DNA of 43,661 bases from YA12-FULL-51-18 sp041665305 (GCA_041665305.1 JBAYJD010000024.1:1-43661), one strand, 5' to 3'. Positions 15,800-24,349 are shown, numbered from the stretch's first letter. Notes: generated by a model from the letters alone, not told the origin. Numbers and translations are program-made.

Positions 15800-17391
15800 C
15801 TGCCCTCCTCTTTGCGCGGTCGCGTTCTTCGCGCCCCGGACCACGGGCGCGGGGAAATAAAATTAAAGAGCTTCCGTTTCAACAGTCCGGCCGACTCCGC
15901 CAGGATCATCCGCCGGCCGCGCACCCGAAATTCGCCGGTCGGGTCCCGGTGGAGCAGCTGGGTAAGGTTGGACACCATGAACGCGTTTAAAAACCCCGGA
16001 AAGAACCGGATCAGGTCCCGGCGTAAAAAAAAGTTTACGACACTCCGGGGGATCACCGGCATCAGCGCTATAAAACTAAGGTAACGATGCGCCGCCGCGC
16101 CCTGTTTCAGGTTGGGCGTCCAAAAACCCGCCGCCGGAGAATCCGGGCCGGTCCCGCCGCGGGAGCGCTCCTCGTTCTCAAGCTCCAGGAGCTGCTCCGG
16201 GGCCAGGAGACGGTCCTTTTTGGCGATGGAGAGGATCTCGGCCGCCGGATAATAGCGCAGCCAAAAAGCGAAAACATTCCAGGGCCGTCCCCTCCTTAAA
16301 AGCCGGACCGTGGCGTCCAGGTCCGCCTTGGTTTCGCCCGGCAGGCCGAGGATGACATCGACCTTGACGCGGATACCCGCTTCCTGCAACGCCCGCATGG
16401 CCGCCGTGATCCGCGCGTCGCTTGTATTCCTGTGCAGAAGGCGCGTGCGCAGCCGTTCGGAACCGGTCTGTATGCCCATTTCCACGGTGTCGCAGCCGCT
16501 GCCGGCCATTAAAGCCGCGGTCTCGCGATCGATAGTGTTCGGATAAACCCACGCGGAATAGGGAACGCCGGCCTCTTTTTTATAAAGCGAGCAGAACTCC
16601 CTGGTCCATTGTTTGTCGTAGCTGAAATCCTCGTCGTTAAACCGCACATGCGCGATCTTATAACGGGCCCTGGCCCAAAGGATCTCTTTCACCACATAAC
16701 CCGGACTGTGCCTGCGGGTCCACTTTTGCGGCCCGGGGACATTTTTCCTGTACAGTTGTTTGGAGGTGTTGTTGTCGCAATAGGTGCAGCTGTACGGGCA
16801 TCCGCGTCCGGTCATGGTCGTGTAGCCGAAATTGAGATAAGGCATGGCGTCGTAATAAAGGTCCTTATCCGGGAAAGGCAGCAGATCCAGGTCCGAGATC
16901 AACGGCCGCATGGGGTTGATCCGTATTTTACCGTTCTCCTTAAAGCCCAGCCCGGGAACCTCGCCGGGCCGGCGCGAACCCCGAAGAGCCTCCACCAGCT
17001 CCAGAAGGGTTATTTCTCCTTCGCCGCGCACCACATAATCCACGCAATCCCGGCCAAGGACCTCATCCGGATGGAAGGTGGGATGCGCATTGCCCAGGAC
17101 GACCGGGACCTTCATGCGCGCTTTTATCCTTCGCGCCCACTTAAGGGCCCATCTGTAATCGTCGGTCACCGCCGGAAGCGCGATCAGGTCCGGCTTATGC
17201 GCCTCTATCCGGTCCAGGATAAGGCCGGGCTCTTCAAAAAAAGCTGAAAGCGCGGGGTAATGCACGTAAGCATTGTCGAAAAGGTTGGGATCGTTGACCA
17301 GCGCGGTCCGGTGCCCGGCCCGCTTTAAAAAAGCCGAAAGGCATTGGATCCCGCCCATTTCCTGCTGGGGATTAAGGAACACGACTTTCAT
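15787..17391 (-). CDS. B12-binding-domain radical SAM protein
   Basis: The 534-aa protein has an N-terminal cobalamin-binding-type Rossmann domain (about 1-150: MKVVFLNPQQEMGG, then LPAVTDDYRWALKWARRI and VVLGNAHPTFHPDEVL). A radical SAM domain follows (about 180-420) with the 4Fe-4S motif CPYSCTYC inside TGRGCPYSCTYCDNN. The C-terminal about 110 residues are family-specific. HpnP/HpnR-type and other class B enzymes of this kind methylate or rearrange unactivated carbons in lipids and antibiotics; the B12-domain lacks an obvious D-x-H-x-x-G, as is common in this class. It is the first gene of the six-gene operon. A GAGGAGG sits about 11 bases before the ATG. Confidence 0.85.
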   Translation of the reverse strand: MKVVFLNPQQEMGGIQCLSAFLKRAGHRTALVNDPNLFDNAYVHYPALSAFFEEPGLILDRIEAHKPDLIALPAVTDDYRWALKWARRIKARMKVPVVLGNAHPTFHPDEVLGRDCVDYVVRGEGEITLLELVEALRGSRRPGEVPGLGFKENGKIRINPMRPLISDLDLLPFPDKDLYYDAMPYLNFGYTTMTGRGCPYSCTYCDNNTSKQLYRKNVPGPQKWTRRHSPGYVVKEILWARARYKIAHVRFNDEDFSYDKQWTREFCSLYKKEAGVPYSAWVYPNTIDRETAALMAGSGCDTVEMGIQTGSERLRTRLLHRNTSDARITAAMRALQEAGIRVKVDVILGLPGETKADLDATVRLLRRGRPWNVFAFWLRYYPAAEILSIAKKDRLLAPEQLLELENEERSRGGTGPDSPAAGFWTPNLKQGAAAHRYLSFIALMPVIPRSVVNFFLRRDLIRFFPGFLNAFMVSNLTQLLHRDPTGEFRVRGRRMILAESAGLLKRKLFNFISPRPWSGARRTRPRKEEGRWLK

Positions 17392-17549
17392 CCGGAGTTC
17401 AACCTCCTCCGCGCTTCTTCCGCAAAGACGCCGGCCGGAAGCGCGGACGAATCCGTTCCGTTCGACGAGATCTGCGCGGGCTCTTGTCCGTTTGAAGTTT
17501 TAGGCGGGAAGAAGGATGGGACGCGGAACAATAGCGCGCATAGAAAGCC

Positions 17550-19151
17550 ATGCTTCGCCATTACTCAAATATTATACAATTTGCCCTGATGAATGCCATT
17601 TCCAAAAAATGGCGTTTGCCAGCAATGCCGGTTATTATCCGGACGGTCCGCCTTTGTGCCGCGCTGGCCGCCGCGGCTCCGCTTTGCCGCACGGCCGCCG
17701 AGCCGGGACCTCCCCCGGCCGGCCGGTACCAGGGCCGCAACCTGCTTATGATCTCCGTCACGAATATAGGCGCGGAGCACATGAGCCTTTACGGCTATAA
17801 ACGCAAAACCACCCCGAACCTGGATGCCTGGGCGAAAAGCGCCCTGGTTTTCGAGGACGCTTTTACCCAGGCGTCCTGGACGCTGCCCGTGGCGACTACC
17901 CTGTTCACCTCACTTTACCCGTATGCTCACCGGATCATGGGTCGGGAACGGAACATGCTGCTGTCGAAAAACTCCGTGACTTTGCCGGAGCTCCTTAAAA
18001 CTTCCAACTATAAAACCGCCGCATTCACCGGCGGCCTGGATTATATGAAGTCGCTGGGACACATGCGCGGATTCACGACCGCCTCCGACAACCCCCCTTT
18101 CACCGGTTTCCCGGTCACGATCCCGCAGGCCTCGGCGTGGCTTGCGAAGAACCGCGGCGGAAAATTTTTCCTATTCGTGCACGGGTACGACGCCCACCCG
18201 CCGTTCATCCCGGAAAAAAGGTCCGAAGGGGTTTTCAGCGGCACGGAAGGCAGGCATGTGACGGTAGACCCGGCGTTCACCTACCGCGGCTACCAGGAAA
18301 CCGCCGGCGACGAGGTCGCCGCCTATTATCATATACCCAGGAAGAACCCCTATGAAGGAAACGAAAAAACGCCCTCAACGGAGAAAAAAACCGTCCTGAC
18401 GCGGGACGACATGGATTATCTGCGGGACCTTTACGACGAGAAGGTCCTGGACGCCGACCGCGCGGCGGGAGCGTTCCTGGCTTCGCTGGATCAGGAGCTG
18501 CTGGACAGGACGATCATAGTGATCTTTTCCGAGCACGGGGAAATGTTCGCCAGGCACGGCCGCTTCGGCCGGGCGGGCGCGATCCGCGGGACCTTATACG
18601 ACGATGTGGCGCATGTGCCGCTGCTGATAAAGCTTCCCGGCGCGCGGGGCGAACGCGTGCGCGGGTTCGCGCAGCTGGTGGATATCATGCCTACCTTGCT
18701 TGAGCTGCTCGAACTCCCTGTTCCGCGAAGGGCGCAGGGGGTAAGCCTCCTGCCTTTGATCGAAGAGGGCCGGCCGGTGAACGACTTTGTCTACGCCGGC
18801 ACAAGGTACAACAGCTACCTGCCTGAAACATACGGACCTTACGGGTTTGCCAGTATAAACGAATCCATCCGCGGAGAGAAATGGAAATTGATACACGAGA
18901 TCACTTTTCCGGGCCCGAAGGACGGTCCGGCCGCGCGGCAAGCACGGGAAACCTTTGAATTGTACGATCTTAAGGAGGATCCCGGCGAGGTTCACGATCT
19001 GGCCGCCGGGCATCCCGACATCGTGCAGGAATTAAAACGGAAACTACGGCAATGGGCGGTTTCTTCGCGGAGATTCATGAACGCCGAACCTGCAAGCCGT
19101 AAAGTCTCCGAAGAGATCCTGGAAACCGCGAAGCAGCACGGATACTGGTAG
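17550..19151 (+). CDS. Sulfatase-like hydrolase (alkaline phosphatase superfamily), exported
   Basis: The 533-residue frame has a sulfatase/phosphoglycerol-transferase core: YGYKRKTTPNLD, then QASWTLPVATTLFTSLYP, FVHGYDAHPPF and VIFSEHGEMFARHG. The start is uncertain: ATGs at 17550, 17589 and 17625 are possible, and the last gives the best signal peptide (MPVIIRTVRLCAALAAAAP). There is no C/S-x-P-x-R formylglycine motif; Thr111 in SWTLP is the likely nucleophile position. Usual metal-ligand Asp positions are changed (ISVTNIGAEHM instead of the common xDxxRADHL; SEH instead of SDH). It may act on a surface glycan or lipid made by the divergent operon. A role as a plain arylsulfatase is unlikely. 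Confidence 0.82.
   Translation: MLRHYSNIIQFALMNAISKKWRLPAMPVIIRTVRLCAALAAAAPLCRTAAEPGPPPAGRYQGRNLLMISVTNIGAEHMSLYGYKRKTTPNLDAWAKSALVFEDAFTQASWTLPVATTLFTSLYPYAHRIMGRERNMLLSKNSVTLPELLKTSNYKTAAFTGGLDYMKSLGHMRGFTTASDNPPFTGFPVTIPQASAWLAKNRGGKFFLFVHGYDAHPPFIPEKRSEGVFSGTEGRHVTVDPAFTYRGYQETAGDEVAAYYHIPRKNPYEGNEKTPSTEKKTVLTRDDMDYLRDLYDEKVLDADRAAGAFLASLDQELLDRTIIVIFSEHGEMFARHGRFGRAGAIRGTLYDDVAHVPLLIKLPGARGERVRGFAQLVDIMPTLLELLELPVPRRAQGVSLLPLIEEGRPVNDFVYAGTRYNSYLPETYGPYGFASINESIRGEKWKLIHEITFPGPKDGPAARQARETFELYDLKEDPGEVHDLAAGHPDIVQELKRKLRQWAVSSRRFMNAEPASRKVSEEILETAKQHGYW
17571..17576 (-). promoter_or_regulatory. Candidate -10 box of the glycan operon
   Basis: On the minus strand the hexamer is a perfect TATAAT within TTGTATAATATTTG, about 180 bp before the radical SAM start codon. 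The -35 at 17-bp spacing (TGGCAT) is poor. The same AT-rich patch reads TATACA on the plus strand and could serve the sulfatase gene if that gene starts at 17589 or 17625. Confidence 0.4.
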
Positions 19152-19262
19152 TATCTCACCACAAGCTGTCCCAGAAGACTATAAGGAAACGGCAGGTCTG
19201 CGAGTTCGCGGGCGTGCCGGGGGCATGGGGCTGCCGGGCACGCTATCGTCCGTGGATCCGAA

Positions 19263-19291
19263 AATAGGCCGGCCGGTACGGCGGGCCTATT
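19263..19291. terminator. Bidirectional terminator between sulfatase and argS
   Basis: AATAGGCC-G-GCCG-GTA-CGGC-G-GGCCTATT forms a 12-bp stem with one G-G mismatch between two convergent genes. On the minus strand TATTTT ends the stem, which gives a modest T-run for argS. The rest of 19152-19300 shows no gene. Confidence 0.7.
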
Positions 19292-19300
19292 GTCGGATAA

Positions 19301-20911
19301 TTACATTTCTTGCGGGGCCGACACGCCCAGGAGCCCGAGGCCTTGGGCTATGACGCGCTGAACGGCTTTCAGCAGGAACAGGCGGAAAGCGGTGGTCTCC
19401 GGCTCGGCCGGGTCCAGCACTTTATACTTGCCGTAGAAAGAATGGAACATCGAGGAGAGCTCGGTCAGATAGGTGGTCAACTGGTGGGGGGAGGAATCGC
19501 GCACGCAGGACTCAAGGACCTTTTCCAGCCACAGCAGCTTGAGCATCAGCGCCCGCTCCTCCGCGTTCGGAACGGTCTTCGCGGCATCGAAACTCCGCGA
19601 CGGGTCGACGCCTTTGCCGGCCGCGTTGTTAAAAATGGAACAGATCCTGGCGTGAACATACTGCACATAGAACACCGGGTTGTCGTTCGACCGTTTCTTG
19701 GCCAGGTCTATGTCGAAGGTCATGTGGGAATTGGGGCTGTGCATCGCGAAAAAGAACCGGCAGGCGTCGGCGCCGACCTCGTCCACCAGCTCTTTCAGGG
19801 AAACGAAATCCCCGGCGCGCTTGGACATTTTTACCGTTTCCGCTCCGCGCTTTAAAAGGACCTGCTGGTGAATGACTATCTTAAAGGCTTCTTTGTCCCG
19901 CCCGAGGGCCGAAACGGCGGCTTCCATCCTGGGAACATAACCGTGATGGTCCGCGCCCAGGATATCCACCACCTTGGTAAAACCCCGCTGGAACTTGTCG
20001 AGATGATAGGCTATATCGTTCAGAAAATAAGTGTTCCGGCCGTCCGATTTGACCAGCACGCGGTCCTTATCGTCCGACTCCATCCCTGAAGAGGTGCCGA
20101 GCCAGAGGGCGCCCTCTTTTTCGTAGGTCATGCCGCGGTTCTTAAGTTCCGCCAGGGCCTTCTCCGGGCCTTTGGCCGCATGAAGATCGGACTCCAGGAA
20201 CCAGCGGTCGAATTGCACGCCGAAAGCTTTCATGTCCGCCTTATGGAGGACCAGCATCTCCCGCACCGCGAATTCCGAGAACTGCCGGTCGGTCCACCCG
20301 CCGGCCTCGGCCGGAAGCGCGGCGGCCATATCTTTAAGATATCCGCCCTGGTACCCGTCTTCCGGAGGGTCCTGCCCGAGGAACCTGGCCTTAAGCGACC
20401 GGCCCAGCAACTCCACCTGCCGGCCGACATTGTTCACATAAAATTCTTCCTCCACGGTATACCCGAGGAAGCGCATGATCCGGGAGAGTGAGTCGCCGAG
20501 CGTGGCGCCGCGCCCGGAAGCCAGATGCATCGGCCCGGTGGGATTGGCGGAAACAAATTCTATATTGACCTTTTCTTCGGCGCGGGCGGGATCGGCGAAA
20601 TAGGACTCATCCGAAACTATCCGCCGCGCGTCGACCATCAGGGAGCGGCCGCTCAGGCTGAGATTCAAAAAACCCGGCGGCAGGACCGAAACGGCGTACT
20701 CCCCGGCGAGCTCCGCTTTCAGTTCCTCCGCTATCTTTAACGGCGGTTTTTTAAGCGTTTTAGCGGCGGCAATAGGCCAGGCAAGCGACAGGTCACCGGC
20801 TATATGCGGCGGAGGGGCGGTAACGGCGAGATGCCCCAGCCCCGCGTCGTCCAGGCCGAAGACGGCCTTGACCTTCGCCTTCAGCGCCGTTTCAAGCTCT
20901 GAAAGTTTCAT
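19301..20911 (-). CDS. argS: Arginyl-tRNA synthetase
   Basis: ArgRS charges tRNA-Arg. The 536-aa protein has the N-terminal Add1 domain (residues 1 to about 100), the class I HIGH-type signature in ANPTGPMHLASGRGATLGD, a KMSKR loop (VKMSKRAGDFVSLKEL), and a C-terminal DALR anticodon-binding domain with YVQYVHARICSIFNNA at its start. Length is normal (bacterial range about 540-590). Its start overlaps the rsfS stop by 4 bp, so it is the last gene of the nadD-rsfS operon. A bidirectional hairpin follows. Confidence 0.96.
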   Translation of the reverse strand: MKLSELETALKAKVKAVFGLDDAGLGHLAVTAPPPHIAGDLSLAWPIAAAKTLKKPPLKIAEELKAELAGEYAVSVLPPGFLNLSLSGRSLMVDARRIVSDESYFADPARAEEKVNIEFVSANPTGPMHLASGRGATLGDSLSRIMRFLGYTVEEEFYVNNVGRQVELLGRSLKARFLGQDPPEDGYQGGYLKDMAAALPAEAGGWTDRQFSEFAVREMLVLHKADMKAFGVQFDRWFLESDLHAAKGPEKALAELKNRGMTYEKEGALWLGTSSGMESDDKDRVLVKSDGRNTYFLNDIAYHLDKFQRGFTKVVDILGADHHGYVPRMEAAVSALGRDKEAFKIVIHQQVLLKRGAETVKMSKRAGDFVSLKELVDEVGADACRFFFAMHSPNSHMTFDIDLAKKRSNDNPVFYVQYVHARICSIFNNAAGKGVDPSRSFDAAKTVPNAEERALMLKLLWLEKVLESCVRDSSPHQLTTYLTELSSMFHSFYGKYKVLDPAEPETTAFRLFLLKAVQRVIAQGLGLLGVSAPQEM

Positions 20912-21450
20912 TTTCTTTTCTTTTTAAGGATCTTTTTCGCCGGGGCCTTCTTAGCCGCCGGTTTTTTAGTTCTCTTGGGAGCGGTCCGAATTTTTGCCGG
21001 CGCGGACGCGGGCTTCTTAACCGCGGACGCGGGCTTCTTTCGAGCCGGTTTCCGTACGGCGGCCGCCGGCTGCTTGCCGGAGGCGTGCGGTTTTTCTTGC
21101 CATTTTACGACGTTATAACCGGCATAAACTTTGTCGAAGGAGTAAAACTCGCGGGCCTGTTTTTCAAAAATGTGCACGATGACGCCGCCGTAGTCCAGAA
21201 CCTTCCAGTTCTTGGATTTCATGCCGTCCCGGTACATGGCGTAAACGCCCTCTTTTTTAAGATTTATGGAGATCTCGTCGTCCACGGCGTCGAGCTGCAC
21301 GGGGTTGTCTACCGTGACCACGACCACGAAATCGGCGAGTTCCGAACGGCCCGCCATATCGTAAACCGACACGGCTTCGGCTTTTTTAGCGTCGGCCAGC
21401 CGCGCGATCCGGACGGCCGTACTTTTGGGATCAAGTTTATTATCTGTCAT
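20908..21450 (-). CDS. rsfS: Ribosomal silencing factor RsfS with a basic C-terminal tail
   Basis: RsfS binds ribosomal protein L14 and blocks subunit joining during starvation. Residues about 8-115 are the RsfS/DUF143 domain: SVYDMAGRSELADFVVVVTV, then NWKVLDYGGVIVHIF and REFYSFDKVY. The last about 65 residues (from ASGKQPAAAVRKPARKKPA onward) are almost only Lys, Ala, Pro and Arg with repeats such as AVKKPASAP and PAAKKAPAKK, like histone H1-type tails; ordinary RsfS proteins (about 110-120 aa) lack this. The gene is in its usual neighbourhood downstream of nadD. It overlaps both its neighbours by 4 bp. Confidence 0.94.
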   Translation of the reverse strand: MTDNKLDPKSTAVRIARLADAKKAEAVSVYDMAGRSELADFVVVVTVDNPVQLDAVDDEISINLKKEGVYAMYRDGMKSKNWKVLDYGGVIVHIFEKQAREFYSFDKVYAGYNVVKWQEKPHASGKQPAAAVRKPARKKPASAVKKPASAPAKIRTAPKRTKKPAAKKAPAKKILKKKRK

Positions 21451-22334
21451 AGATTGTCTTTCCGCGTTCTAAGTTTCCGCAGGAGAGCGTCCTCCATCCT
21501 GTGTTCTATATTCTCCACGGCGGAACCCATAATAGAGGATATTGTATTAAATATCGTGGTAAGATTGTTCCTCTCGTAGCCGGAAACGGCCGTGGACCTG
21601 GCAAACACGATATAGCCGGCCTTTTTTCCGTGCGCATGAAAGACCATGAGATAGGTGGACTCGTTCAGCCAGCCGCCGCAGGGCTCGCCCCGCGCTTCCT
21701 CGGCGGCGCCGCGGGCGAACGCCTCCAGGGAAACCACGGCCTCGAACTCTTCGTTGAACCGGTTATAGGCGTACCCGTAGAGATTCCAGACTCCGTCGAA
21801 ATAGATCCGGATCTCCTCCACCGTCTTTTTAATGAACTCCGCCGGGGACTCGTGGTCACGCATCACCAGGCCGCTCATATCGAACAACATGGTCAGTTCG
21901 CTTGAAGTATGCTGGAGCCTTTTTGAGAGGACCCTCACTATCTCGGTGAAGAGGGCTATGCCGTTTTCCGGATGCTCAGTGATGAACCTGAAAAAATCCT
22001 CGCGCTTTATCACATAAACGGAGGAGTCCTTTTCCGCGCGGGCCTGGGCGAAACGGACGGCGCCTTCCAGCAAGGCCATCTCGCCGAAAAATTCCCCGTC
22101 CGACAGGATGGCCAGCTGCTTAAAATCCTTGTCCGACGCGTCCAGGGCCTTTTCGATGACCACCTGCCCGGTTACGAGTATGAACAGGGTGTCGCCGGGG
22201 CTTTTTTCCCTGAAGATGATCTCGCCCGCCTTGTAGGAAGAGCGGTTAAAAACGCCGCAGAACTCTTCCAGCATGCGGTCGGAAAAGTTCCTGAAGAGCG
22301 GAGCCTTCCCGAGAGCTTCCATATCCTTATCCAT
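21447..22334 (-). CDS. Cyclic nucleotide-binding domain protein with C-terminal sensor-like region
   Basis: The 295-aa protein has an N-terminal cNMP-binding domain (about 10-130): PLFRNFSDRMLEEFCGVF, then AGEIIFREKSPGDTLFILVTGQ and the phosphate-binding cassette GEFFGEMALLEGAVRFAQARA, which keeps the Gly-Glu and the Arg that contacts the cyclic phosphate. The C-terminal half (about 150-285) is GAF-like with no HTH, so it is not a CRP-type transcription factor. It may sense a cyclic nucleotide and act on a partner protein. It follows pilT by 39 bp and overlaps rsfS by 4 bp. A link to pilus regulation is inference from this position. Confidence 0.82.
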   Translation of the reverse strand: MDKDMEALGKAPLFRNFSDRMLEEFCGVFNRSSYKAGEIIFREKSPGDTLFILVTGQVVIEKALDASDKDFKQLAILSDGEFFGEMALLEGAVRFAQARAEKDSSVYVIKREDFFRFITEHPENGIALFTEIVRVLSKRLQHTSSELTMLFDMSGLVMRDHESPAEFIKKTVEEIRIYFDGVWNLYGYAYNRFNEEFEAVVSLEAFARGAAEEARGEPCGGWLNESTYLMVFHAHGKKAGYIVFARSTAVSGYERNNLTTIFNTISSIMGSAVENIEHRMEDALLRKLRTRKDNL

Positions 22335-22373
22335 GCCTCCCCCTTGATACGATAACGCTTTTTGCGGCCCGGC

Positions 22374-23438
22374 CTACGCCGCGCATTGCTTTCTAAAACT
22401 CTCCTGGTCATGAGCCTTGGCCAGGGCCACATCGAACGCCACCTGGTTGCCTTTCACCAGGTTTATCAGCGCCTTATCCATGGGGACCATGCCGTTCCGG
22501 GCGCCGGTCTCTATGGCGCTGTAGATCATATGGGTCTTGCCTTCACGGATAAGATTGGAAATGGCGGGAGTCATGATCATGACCTCGCGCGCCGCGACCC
22601 GTCCTTTGCCGTCTTTGCGCGGCAGCAGGATCTGCGAAACCACGGCCTGGAGGGAACCGGCAAGCTGGACGCGCACCTGCGTCTGCTGATGAGGGGGGAA
22701 CACGTCGATAATGCGGTCCACTGTGGAAGGGGCGTCCTGCGTGTGCAGGGTGGCGAACGACAGGTGTCCGGTCTCGGCGGCGGTAATGGTCAGTTGGATG
22801 GTCTCAAGATCGCGCATCTCTCCCACCAGGATCACATTAGGGTCCTCCCGCAGGGCGGCCCGCAGCGCGTTGCCAAAGGACTTCGTGTGCTGGCCGATCT
22901 CGCGCTGGCGGATGACGCAATTCTTGGACTCATATGTGAACTCTATGGGATCCTCGATGGTAAGCATATGTCCGCGCTTTTTCTGGTTGATCTGGTCCAG
23001 AATGGCGGCCAGCGTGGTAGATTTGCCGGAGCCGGTGGGACCGGTCACCAGCACCAGCCCTTTGGACAGGGACGCGAGGGCCGTGATGGCGGGGCTCAAG
23101 CCCAGCTGTTCCGGCGTGGGGATAACGGAAGGGATAACGCGCAGGACGGCTTCCACTCCGTTGCGGGCGACCAGCACGTTCAGGCGGAACCGGGAAACGC
23201 CGGTGACGGCGAAAGAACAGTCAAGCTCCCAGTTAGCCTCGAACTTGGCGCGCTGCTCATCGTAGAGCGCGGAATAGATCAGGGCTTTGGCCTGCTCTCC
23301 CGTAAGCGGCGTCATTGTGGAACTGACCGGAACGACCTCGCCGTTCAACCGCATCATGGGCGGCTTATTCACGCAGATATGGATATCGCTGGCGCCGCCC
23401 GCCACCGCGGTCTTAAGTATGGTGATCAGATCCATCAT
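22374..23438 (-). CDS. pilT: Type IV pilus retraction ATPase PilT
   Basis: PilT depolymerises type IV pili during twitching. The 354-aa length is typical. Motifs in order: N-terminal PAS-like region with DIHICVNKPPMMRLNGE, Walker A VTGPTGSGKSTT (residues 132-142), Asp box IEDPIEFTYE, Walker B VILVGEMRDLETI, His box GHLSFATLHTQDA, and the C-terminal REVMIMTPAISNLIREGKTHMI. The PilT-type AIRxGK-like motif is NLIREGKTHM. Its start overlaps the stop of the LytR_C gene (ATGATG). No other pilus gene lies in the window. Confidence 0.95.
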   Translation of the reverse strand: MMDLITILKTAVAGGASDIHICVNKPPMMRLNGEVVPVSSTMTPLTGEQAKALIYSALYDEQRAKFEANWELDCSFAVTGVSRFRLNVLVARNGVEAVLRVIPSVIPTPEQLGLSPAITALASLSKGLVLVTGPTGSGKSTTLAAILDQINQKKRGHMLTIEDPIEFTYESKNCVIRQREIGQHTKSFGNALRAALREDPNVILVGEMRDLETIQLTITAAETGHLSFATLHTQDAPSTVDRIIDVFPPHQQTQVRVQLAGSLQAVVSQILLPRKDGKGRVAAREVMIMTPAISNLIREGKTHMIYSAIETGARNGMVPMDKALINLVKGNQVAFDVALAKAHDQESFRKQCAA

Positions 23439-24349
23439 TTTATCCCCCTCTCGGTCTTTTCTATTTTTACCGCGTCGAAATCGGCGCCCAGTATTATCCT
23501 GACCTGGGCGATGGCCGGCTGTCCGGGCCTGGAATAGATCTCCAGGCCTCCGAGGCCCAGGGCGTCCCTGACCCCGCGCGCGGCTTCTATGTTCTCCGGG
23601 CAGCTCTCTATCCTGGTGGCCTTTTGCGCGCCGCCGTAAGTGCCGAAATTGATCACATCAAAACCTTTGGCGCGGAGGAATTTGGTCGCCAGGACCGCCA
23701 GGTCCTTCCTGCCGGAGGCGTTCAGCACCTCCAGCCTCACGGCCTGCGGGACCTGCGCCGGCGTCCCTTCCGTTTCCGCGGGACCGGGCCGGACGGAGGA
23801 CCGGACCCTGTCAAGGTCCTCCCTGATAAGATCGGAGGAATTCATGCGGGACAGCTCCAGCGCCAGGAGGGCCAGATCGTGGGAGGAGAGGTTGGTGGCG
23901 CCGGTCCTTTTAAGTTCGTAAAGACGACGGACCAGCGCGGCGAGAACCGCCGGACGCGCGCGCCAGTTATTCAACACGCCTTCAAAAGCGTCCGGGTCCG
24001 TCTCCGGGACCTCGAGATACGCGGGTTCCCTCACCGGCGCGCCGGGCCCGTAAAAAGCCTTCAGTACCTCGCCGGCCCTCTGGTACGCGGAGCCGGCGCG
24101 CGCCGTCCGGCCGGGCAGCCGCACGGCGTTGACGGTCTTTGAAAAAGGGTGATAGACGAACAGGACGGGACTGCCCCCGCCGAGCAGGACGAGGTCCACC
24201 TCCGAGCCGGCCGCAAGCCGCCGCGCTATGGGGGACAGATAGTGCGCCGCCGACAGGGCGGACACTATAAGTCCGCCGGCCGCAAGCACTATCAATTGTC
24301 TTTTCCGGACAGACTGTTCCATATGTTTATACCGCCGGGATGGATCCAT
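23435..24349 (-). CDS. Membrane-anchored LytR_C-domain protein
   Basis: The 304-aa protein starts with a basic stretch and one transmembrane helix (RKRQLIVLAAGGLIVSALSA). The middle region (SEVDLVLLGGGSPVLFVYHP and HDLALLALELSRM) looks like a shortened LytR-CpsA-Psr-type domain without the conserved catalytic Arg/Asp cluster. The C-terminal about 90 residues (VRLEVLNASGRKDLAVLATK to VRIILGAD) match the LytR_C domain. LytR proteins lie between nadD and rsfS in many bacteria. The start is either 24349 or the ATG at 24322, and both lie inside the nadD end. A cell-envelope role is inferred. Confidence 0.78.
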   Translation of the reverse strand: MDPSRRYKHMEQSVRKRQLIVLAAGGLIVSALSAAHYLSPIARRLAAGSEVDLVLLGGGSPVLFVYHPFSKTVNAVRLPGRTARAGSAYQRAGEVLKAFYGPGAPVREPAYLEVPETDPDAFEGVLNNWRARPAVLAALVRRLYELKRTGATNLSSHDLALLALELSRMNSSDLIREDLDRVRSSVRPGPAETEGTPAQVPQAVRLEVLNASGRKDLAVLATKFLRAKGFDVINFGTYGGAQKATRIESCPENIEAARGVRDALGLGGLEIYSRPGQPAIAQVRIILGADFDAVKIEKTERGIK

